A stretch of 9,296 bases of DNA, taken from NCBI GenBank assembly GCA_026392265.1, contig JAPLCL010000310.1, forward strand, positions 1 through 9,296, written 5' to 3'. Position 1 is the stretch's first letter. Every line of letters begins with the position of its first letter. Below, in pieces: positions 4,853-9,296 of the stretch. The translations under genes were made by a program, and so were the position numbers. The notes beneath the pieces were generated by a model that was not told the DNA's origin, did no database searches, and saw nothing but the letters and a program-made list of their open reading frames with translations. The stretch comes from Actinomycetota bacterium (GTDB lineage: Bacteria > Actinomycetota > Thermoleophilia > UBA2241).

Positions 4853-5763
4853 CCGTGCGCTTGCGGACCGTCCGGGTGGTGCAGCTGGTGCTCCACCGGC
4901 CGGCGTGCCAGATAGTCGATCACCACGTCGGCGAGCGCTTCGATGAACGCCGGCGAGTCGTTGGGAGCCGCCGAGCGCCGGTACTCCATGCCCGCGTCCT
5001 CGATCTGCCGGCGCAGCACGATGTCGAGGTCGTAGAGCGTCTCGACATTGTCGCTGACAAAGCCCACGGGTACCACGAGTACCTTCTTCCAGCCCTCCCC
5101 GGCCAGCGTGCGCACGGCATCGTCGACCTCTGGTTCGAGCCACTCGCCGCCGCCGCGACCCTTGCTCTGGAAGGCGAAGCGCCAGTCGCCCGGCACCAAG
5201 GCGGGCACGAGCTGCGCGATGGTCTGCTGCAACTGGTCGACGTAGGGGTCGCCCTCCATGATGGTCTCGAGCGGCACGTTGTGCGCCGTGAAGAGCACCG
5301 CCCACTCGTTGACGTCGCAGCCGTCGAGCGCCGCCGCAGCGCGCCTGCTGATGGCCTTCACGAAGCCGCGACTTGCGTACCAGCCCTCGAGCAAAGGGAC
5401 CTTCAGCCCACCGGTGGCGTCGAGCGCCGCGCGGTACTTACCGCTTGTCAGGCGCGAGGAGAACGGGCTGAGCGGAGCCAGACACTCGGCCACGGTGGGC
5501 TCGGTGTACAGGAAGCCATGGCGCACGCGGATGGGAAAGGCGAGCTCCTGGATGAGCCGCGCCTGCAGGGCGCGCGCCTGGCGCGCGGTCATGTCTGGCA
5601 GCGGAGAAGCGCCCCCGATGAGCTCGTAGCGCGCCTCCACGACCTTGAGCGTGTCCGGGTTCGCGGGCCGTCCGGTCATGCGCTGCAGGAAGTCGGGGAT
5701 CTGCTGTGTGCTGCCCGGCCCGCCGAAGGCGAGCAGGGCGACATCGACGACGCTCTCTGTCAT
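4849..5763 (-). CDS. hemH: Ferrochelatase HemH (coproporphyrin type)
   Basis: Inserts Fe2+ into the porphyrin, coproporphyrin III in Gram-positive lineages; a cytoplasmic enzyme. Its 304 residues are close to the usual 310-350. Recognisable blocks are VALLAFGGPGS (8-18), RYELIGGASPL (45-55), LFTAHNVPLETI with the catalytic His (H161), GDPYVDQLQQ (171-180), FQSKGRGGGEWLEPEVDD (198-215) and VVPVGFVSDNVETLYDLD with the conserved Glu (E241). Two usual family residues differ: AHSLP reads AHNVP, and the SDH before the Glu block reads SDN. The C-terminus (VEHQLHHPDGPQAHG) is His-rich and has no cysteines, so the [2Fe-2S] cluster known in some actinobacterial ferrochelatases is absent. ATG 5763 follows hemE by 16 bases with AAAGG about 12 bases upstream; its TGA overlaps the hemY ATG. 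Confidence 0.93.
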   Translation of the reverse strand: MTESVVDVALLAFGGPGSTQQIPDFLQRMTGRPANPDTLKVVEARYELIGGASPLPDMTARQARALQARLIQELAFPIRVRHGFLYTEPTVAECLAPLSPFSSRLTSGKYRAALDATGGLKVPLLEGWYASRGFVKAISRRAAAALDGCDVNEWAVLFTAHNVPLETIMEGDPYVDQLQQTIAQLVPALVPGDWRFAFQSKGRGGGEWLEPEVDDAVRTLAGEGWKKVLVVPVGFVSDNVETLYDLDIVLRRQIEDAGMEYRRSAAPNDSPAFIEALADVVIDYLARRPVEHQLHHPDGPQAHG

Positions 5764-5779
5764 GACGGCGGCCGACCTT

Positions 5780-6805
5780 TCAGATGGGCGCCGCGGACAG
5801 GCGATGCACCGCGTCGACCAGGTACTTGACGTTGTCAGGCGGGGTCTGCGGGATGAGGCCGTGACCCAGATTGAAGATGTGGCCGGGGCGGCCGCCGGCG
5901 CGGCGCATGATGTCGGCGACGCGCGCCTCGATCGCCTGGGGTGGGCCGAGCAACGAGAGCGGGTCCAGGTTGCCCTGAATGGCCACGCCGTCCAGCTGCT
6001 CCCAGGCGCGGTCGAGCTCGATGCGCCAGTCCACCCCGATGACCTCGCTGCCGGCCTTGGCCACATGGTGGAGCATGGCGGAGGCGCCGTTGCCGAAGTA
6101 GATCACCGGCGCCCCGTGCCCCTTGACCCTGTCGATCACGTAGCGCACGTGCGGCAGGACAAGCAGCTCGTAGTCGTACGGGCCGATCCAGCCCACCCAC
6201 GAATCGAACAGCTGCACCACCTGGGCGCCGGCCGTGATCTGCGCAAGCAGGTAGTCGACGACGACATCGGAGATGAGGCTCATGAGGCGCCCGAACCCGA
6301 CCGGGTCTGAGTACATGAACTCCTTCACGTATGCGTAATTGCGCGAGTGGCCACCCTCGACGATGTAGCTGGCGAGCGTGAACGGCGCCCCGGAGAAGCC
6401 GATGAGCGGGACGCGGTCGCCAAGCTCGTGGCGCACGAGACGGATGGCGTCCATGACGTACGGCAGGTCGGCGGCCGCGTCGATGCCGTGGACGCCGTCA
6501 AGATCCTTGGCACTGCGGACGGGCTTCTCGATCACGGGCCCGTCCTCGGGCGTGAAGTGGAAGCCGATGCCCATGGGCTCGAGCGGCAGCAGGATGTCGG
6601 CGAAGATGATGGCGGCGTCCAGCTCGAAGCGGCGCAGCGGCTGGAGAGTGACCTCGGCGGCGATGTCCGGGCGCATGCACATCTCCACGAACGAGAGCTT
6701 TGCGCGGATGGCGCGGTATTCGGGCAGGTAGCGGCCCGCCTGCCGCATGAGCCACACAGGCGTCGCGTCGGCGGGAACTCGGGCACAGGCATCGAGAAGG
6801 CGCAT
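5780..6805 (-). CDS. hemE: Uroporphyrinogen decarboxylase HemE
   Basis: Decarboxylates the four acetate side chains of uroporphyrinogen III to give coproporphyrinogen III. The 341 residues match the family length. Signature 1 is PVWLMRQAGRYLPEYR (about 16-31), with the substrate-binding Arg residues. FADILLPLEPMG and the second signature GFSGAPFTLASYIVEGG follow, then VVQLFDSWVGWIGP and the C-terminal NLGHGLIPQTPPDNVKYLV. Two ATGs lie two codons apart; I chose 6805 because AAGGGA sits 5 bases before it, whereas the ATG at 6811 overlaps that ribosome binding site. It is the first gene of the hemE-hemH-hemY operon, the same order as the Bacillus hemEHY operon. An extended -10 (TGCTAGAAT) lies about 46 bases upstream. 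Confidence 0.96.
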   Translation of the reverse strand: MRLLDACARVPADATPVWLMRQAGRYLPEYRAIRAKLSFVEMCMRPDIAAEVTLQPLRRFELDAAIIFADILLPLEPMGIGFHFTPEDGPVIEKPVRSAKDLDGVHGIDAAADLPYVMDAIRLVRHELGDRVPLIGFSGAPFTLASYIVEGGHSRNYAYVKEFMYSDPVGFGRLMSLISDVVVDYLLAQITAGAQVVQLFDSWVGWIGPYDYELLVLPHVRYVIDRVKGHGAPVIYFGNGASAMLHHVAKAGSEVIGVDWRIELDRAWEQLDGVAIQGNLDPLSLLGPPQAIEARVADIMRRAGGRPGHIFNLGHGLIPQTPPDNVKYLVDAVHRLSAAPI

Positions 6806-6850
6806 GGTCATCCCTTGGTCGTGGGGGCGGGCCGCGTCGTGGGGCGTGCC

Positions 6851-6859
6851 ATTCTAGCA
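6851..6859 (-). promoter_or_regulatory. Extended -10 promoter of the hemEHY operon
   Basis: The minus strand reads TGCTAGAAT: a TGn extension plus TAGAAT, five of six matches to TATAAT. No -35 match is seen, as is common for extended -10 promoters. The expected start is near 6844, giving a leader of about 40 bases that carries the hemE ribosome binding site. It directly adjoins the 22-base palindrome at 6861-6882. Confidence 0.5.
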
Positions 6860-6860
6860 A

Positions 6861-6882
6861 ACGGGAGCCCATGGGCTCCCGT
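6861..6882. promoter_or_regulatory. 22-base perfect palindrome between hemE and the zinc-finger gene
   Basis: ACGGGAGCCCA (6861-6871) is followed at once by its exact reverse complement TGGGCTCCCGT (6872-6882). It lies 29 bases after the stop of the minus-strand zinc-finger gene and just upstream of the hemE extended -10, over the -35 position. Read on the minus strand it is followed by TTGC, only a weak T-run. It may be the terminator of the zinc-finger gene, an operator controlling hemE, or both. Confidence 0.5.
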
Positions 6883-6911
6883 CGGCGGCGAGAAGCTGGG
6901 CCGGAGACGTT

Positions 6912-7145
6912 TCACTCCGCCGGCCTGTACCCCTCGCCCAGCGCCGCCTTCTGGCAGGTGTGGCAGACGGTGAGCGTGGCGTCGCATGACTGCGGCGAGA
7001 CGACGTGGTGCCTCAACGCGCGCGCGCTCAACTTGGCCCCACACAACCCGCACCGGGCGCTGTCGATTGATCGGACGGCGCCGGCCTGCTGGGCTGGCAG
7101 CTCGTCGGTGGACGATGCCTGCGGCAGTGGGTGGACTTGGCCCAT
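6912..7145 (-). CDS. Small treble-clef/HNH-like zinc-finger protein
   Basis: A 77-residue protein with a variable, Pro/Gln/Ser-rich N-terminus and a compact C-terminal zinc site: CGLCGAKLSARALRHHVVS (C32, C35, then H46 and H47), later TVCHTCQKAAL (C61, C64). The spacing C-x2-C, HH, C-x2-C is that of small HNH-type treble clefs. In nuclease members the last motif is usually CxxCH; here it is CHTCQ, so the last His is missing and nuclease activity is doubtful. It may be a zinc-binding adaptor or nucleic-acid-binding protein; I do not recognise a named family. The start ATG 7145 was chosen because GGGAGG lies 5 bases upstream. The same frame is open up to 7292 without family features. It is divergent from hdrB. 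Confidence 0.65.
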   Translation of the reverse strand: MGQVHPLPQASSTDELPAQQAGAVRSIDSARCGLCGAKLSARALRHHVVSPQSCDATLTVCHTCQKAALGEGYRPAE

Positions 7146-7330
7146 CGGTCCTCCCGATGACGAGGCGGCTACGGCTCCCGGGGCGGGGGCCGCGGAGCCG
7201 TGGTGTGGTACCCATGTAGTGCCCTCCAGAAGGCGGTTCGTAACCTCCCCGCGCGACTCGGCCGCCGCGACACCCGTTTCCCGGGGCCACACAGGCTCGA
7301 TCTGTGCGGGCTCTTATCCCCGGCGTGCTA

Positions 7331-7373
7331 TCTATAAGCTTTACTGATTTGCAGGAACAGCTTTTCTTATAGA
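7331..7373. repeat. Spaced inverted repeat TCTATAAG ... CTTATAGA in the hdrB promoter region
   Basis: TCTATAAG at 7331-7338 and its exact reverse complement CTTATAGA at 7366-7373, with 27 bases between. The two 8-base arms have centres 35 bases apart and lie in an AT-rich island (about 7325-7378) within very GC-rich DNA. They flank the candidate -35 and overlap the candidate -10 of hdrB. They could be twin half-sites for a regulator or the stem of a long-loop RNA hairpin. Confidence 0.5.
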
Positions 7374-7377
7374 CAAT
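7349..7377 (+). promoter_or_regulatory. Candidate promoter of the hdrBA operon
   Basis: TTGCAG at 7349-7354, a 17-base spacer and GACAAT at 7372-7377 make a plausible sigma70-like pair; TATAGA at 7368-7373 is an alternative -10. Transcription would start about 20-25 bases before the hdrB ATG, leaving room for its GAGGG ribosome binding site. The rest of the gap from 7146 to 7325 is GC-rich and holds no gene I can support. Confidence 0.4.
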
Positions 7378-7408
7378 ACCGGGGTCGTCAGCAACAGCGA
7401 GGGTGTCC

Positions 7409-8389
7409 ATGGCCAAGAACTTCACAAAGACCCCCGACGTGCCGCGCATCGAGAAGGGCGTCACGCTGTTCCGCAGCTGCCTCGTCTCGGCCGAGTACCC
7501 GGGCGTCGAATCGTCCACCAAGTGGCTCTTCGAGAAGTTCGGGATCGAGTACACGGTCAATCCCGACCAGACCTGCTGCACCGGCCTGGGCTACTACTCC
7601 GACCTCATGCCGATCCAGACCACCGTCGGCATCGCCGCGCGCAACGCCTGCGTCGTGGTCGACGACGAGCATCCGGTGATGAGCTACCTCTGCTCCACCT
7701 GCTATGCGATCAACAAGAAGGCGCGCAACATCCTCGACGTAACCGAGTACCGCGACGAGACCAACGAGGTGCTCGGCAAGATCGGCCGCGAGTACGACGA
7801 CCGCGTGGCCGGCACCGTGCAGCACAAGCACACCCTCGAGATCCTCTGGGGCGCGCATGAGAGCGTGCCCGGGCTGATCCGCCGCCGGCTGGACGGCATC
7901 AAGGTCGCGACGCACCCCGCCTGCCACTACTGCAAGGTCTTCCCCGACGAGACCCTGGGCAACAACGAGAACTTCATGGTGCCCGAGGAGATGCTCATCC
8001 CGGCGGGCGTCGTCTGCACCGGCGCCTACAACGAGAAGCAGACGCACTGTGGGGCCGGCTTCCGACAGCGCTTCGTCAACCCATCGATCTCGATGGGAGT
8101 GACGCAGAAGAAGCTGCACCGGCTGGCCGAGGAGAAGGTCGACGTCCTCGTGCACATGTGCCCCAACTGCCACGTGCAGTTCGACCGCTACCACGACATC
8201 ATCTCGGCGAGCGCCCAGGAGGACTACCCGTTCGTGCATCTGCACGTGCAGCAGCTCCTGGCACTGGCGTTCGGCGCCGACCCCGAGAAGGTGGTCGGCA
8301 TCCAGTCGCACTCTCAGGACGTCGAACCGTTCCTCGAGCGCATCGGCGCCCGTCAGACGCCCGCCGCGAGCGCGGGGGGTGCGCGATGA
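7409..8389 (+). CDS. hdrB: HdrB-like CCG-domain subunit of heterodisulfide reductase
   Basis: A 326-residue soluble protein with two cysteine-rich CCG domains. In methanogen HdrB these carry two non-cubane [4Fe-4S] clusters that reduce a disulfide (CoM-S-S-CoB); in bacteria the disulfide partner is generally unknown. The first motif is complete: C24, C56-C57 (QTCCTGLGYY), C95 and C98 (CSTC). The second is C172 (HPACHYC), then QTHCGAGFRQR, where the expected CC pair reads His213-Cys214, and C251/C254 (CPNC). Spacings fit the CX31-39CCX35-36CXXC pattern closely. The C-terminus after HLHVQQLLALAFG is short. ATG 7409 has GAGGG 5 bases upstream, better than the GTG two codons earlier. Its TGA overlaps the next gene's ATG (ATGA), so HdrB and HdrA are coupled. 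No separate HdrC gene is seen in the window. Confidence 0.88.
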   Translation: MAKNFTKTPDVPRIEKGVTLFRSCLVSAEYPGVESSTKWLFEKFGIEYTVNPDQTCCTGLGYYSDLMPIQTTVGIAARNACVVVDDEHPVMSYLCSTCYAINKKARNILDVTEYRDETNEVLGKIGREYDDRVAGTVQHKHTLEILWGAHESVPGLIRRRLDGIKVATHPACHYCKVFPDETLGNNENFMVPEEMLIPAGVVCTGAYNEKQTHCGAGFRQRFVNPSISMGVTQKKLHRLAEEKVDVLVHMCPNCHVQFDRYHDIISASAQEDYPFVHLHVQQLLALAFGADPEKVVGIQSHSQDVEPFLERIGARQTPAASAGGAR

Positions 8390-9296
8390 GAGGCGGCGTC
8401 TTTCTCTGCGAGTGCGGCGGTAATATCAGCGGGGTCGTGGACCTCGAGCCGCTGGCCGAGCACGCGCGCTCTCTCGACGGCGTCGTCGAGGTGAACATCA
8501 ACCAGTTCATGTGCGGCACCGAAGGCCGCGCCATGATCGAGAAGGCCGTCGAAGAGCGCGGCCTCGACCACTTCGTGATCGCCTCGTGCTCGCCGCGCTT
8601 CCAGGGCCCCACCTTCGAGCGCATCGCCCGCGAGCTGCGCCTCGGCGAGAACGCCGTCGCCTTCGGCAACATCCGCGAGGGCTGCTCCTACGTGCACGCG
8701 CACGAGCCGGAACGCGCCCAGGCGAAGGCCAAGAAGATCGTCGAGGGCGCCGTCGCCCGCCTGCACCACATGAGCGACCTGCCGCGCCAGCGCACGTTCC
8801 TCAACCGCTCCGTGCTGGTAGTCGGCGGCGGTATCGCCGGTATCTCCGCCGCTGAGGAACTTGCCGCCGCGGGCATCGAGGTCCACCTCGTGGAGCGTCA
8901 GCAGAGCATCGGCGGCTACATGGCCCGGCTCAGCAAGACGTTCCCCACCGAGGACTGTGCCATGTGCTCCCTGGCGCCGCGTCTCACCGGCACGGCCACC
9001 AACAGCCGCATCCACCTGCACGCGCTCTCCGACGTGACCGCGATCACGGGTCCGCCCGGCGAGTTCAACGTGACCGTGCGCCACCGCCCGCGTTACGTGA
9101 ACGAGAAGTGCGTCGGCTGCGGCGAGTGCGCGGCCGTGTGCCCCGTGACCTATCCGAACGACTTCGACTTCGGGGTCAGCGAGCGGACCGCCGTCCACAG
9201 GCCGTTCGCCAACGCTGTCCCGGCGACGTTCGCCATCGACCGCAAGGGCTGGAGCCCGTGCAAGACGGCCTGCCCGGTACACACGTCCGCGCACGG
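8386..9296 (+). CDS. hdrA: HdrA-like FAD/iron-sulfur subunit, cut by the right edge
   Basis: The first 303 residues of an HdrA-type flavoprotein, the subunit that in Hdr complexes takes in electrons and bifurcates them. The N-terminal domain has FLCECGGN (C8, C10), QFMCGTEGR (C43), FVIASCSPRFQGPTF (C68) and GNIREGCSYVHAHE (C100). VLVVGGGIAGISAAEELAAA (143-162) is the FAD loop and HLVERQQSIGGYMARLSKTF follows; FPTEDCAMC (C191, C194) comes next. CVGCGECAAVCP (C242, C245, C248, C252) is a ferredoxin-type [4Fe-4S] motif. The last visible part, RKGWSPCKTACPVHTSAH, has the CxxxCP pattern that begins GltD/NfnL-like NAD(P)H-linked modules, hinting at a long fused HdrA. The start overlaps hdrB by four bases. 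The 3' end is outside the window. Confidence 0.9.
   Translation, partial: MRGGVFLCECGGNISGVVDLEPLAEHARSLDGVVEVNINQFMCGTEGRAMIEKAVEERGLDHFVIASCSPRFQGPTFERIARELRLGENAVAFGNIREGCSYVHAHEPERAQAKAKKIVEGAVARLHHMSDLPRQRTFLNRSVLVVGGGIAGISAAEELAAAGIEVHLVERQQSIGGYMARLSKTFPTEDCAMCSLAPRLTGTATNSRIHLHALSDVTAITGPPGEFNVTVRHRPRYVNEKCVGCGECAAVCPVTYPNDFDFGVSERTAVHRPFANAVPATFAIDRKGWSPCKTACPVHTSAH

Noticed and set aside
3983..4915. Long plus-strand open frame opposite hemY
   Set aside because: A shadow of hemY, without motifs or ribosome binding site; the minus strand carries clear FAD-oxidase signatures.
4855..5829. Long plus-strand open frame opposite hemH
   Set aside because: A shadow of hemH; the composition is typical of antisense GC-rich coding DNA.
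6808..7215. Minus-strand open frame with a good ribosome binding site (GGAGGG) before ATG 7215
   Set aside because: The product is an Arg/Pro-rich low-complexity chain without motifs and overlaps the zinc-finger gene, whose CxxC, HH and CxxC pattern is much better support. A short leader peptide cannot be fully excluded.
7388..8311. Long open frame antisense to hdrB
   Set aside because: Same reason: a shadow of a well-recognised gene, with a repetitive Val/Ala/Leu/His composition.
8353..9294. Long open frame antisense to hdrA
   Set aside because: It mirrors the GC-rich third positions of hdrA, is rich in Ala, Val, Gly and His, and has no domain; the plus-strand gene is certain.
1..9296. CRISPR array, tRNA, rRNA, insertion sequence or attachment site
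   Set aside because: No spaced repeats, tRNA-like cloverleaf, transposase-like protein or terminal inverted repeats were seen on either strand by eye.

Overview
This is a GC-rich window (roughly two thirds G+C by eye) with short intergenic gaps and Shine-Dalgarno-led genes mixed with apparently leaderless ones. The hemE-hemH-hemY order (the Gram-positive, coproporphyrin-type haem cluster) next to HdrB/HdrA-type heterodisulfide reductase genes points to a high-GC Gram-positive, probably an anaerobic or facultative member of the Actinomycetota. That placement is inference from gene content and composition; there is no rRNA or other phylogenetic marker.

Left part (1-1643): small accessory genes. 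A P-loop/AAA-type ATPase runs off the left edge on the minus strand, with an odd Walker A. A nucleotidyltransferase (MNT) gene and a HEPN-domain gene follow on the plus strand, overlapping by 4 bases, which is the layout of an MNT/HEPN toxin-antitoxin module. A DUF433 antitoxin-like gene stands on the minus strand without its usual PIN-like partner next to it.

Middle-left (1644-3226): a divergent intergenic region, then a two-gene plus-strand operon of a radical SAM protein with a SPASM-like cysteine-rich C-terminus and a CoA-binding (Rossmann) protein. It ends in a strong hairpin.

Centre (3227-6860): the minus-strand haem operon hemE (uroporphyrinogen decarboxylase), hemH (ferrochelatase) and hemY (coproporphyrinogen/protoporphyrinogen oxidase). 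A likely extended -10 promoter and a 22-base perfect palindrome lie upstream. hemY is interrupted by one in-frame amber codon; homology continues in the same frame on both sides, so this is a point nonsense change, a readthrough case or a base-call error, not a frameshift.

Right part (6861-9296): a short minus-strand treble-clef/HNH-like zinc-finger gene, an AT-rich regulatory island holding a spaced inverted repeat, and a plus-strand pair of an HdrB-like CCG-domain protein and an HdrA-like flavoprotein. They overlap by 4 bases, and the second is cut by the right edge. Together they form the disulfide-reducing and electron-bifurcating core of an Hdr-type complex.

The best leads are the amber codon in hemY, the repeated leaderless-promoter geometry at three of the left-hand genes, the His-for-Cys change in the second CCG motif of HdrB, and the paired palindromes in the hemE and hdrB control regions. 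I saw no convincing new multi-gene system. The nearest to one are the mixed toxin-antitoxin/ATPase left edge and the uncharacterised radical SAM/CoA-binding pair.
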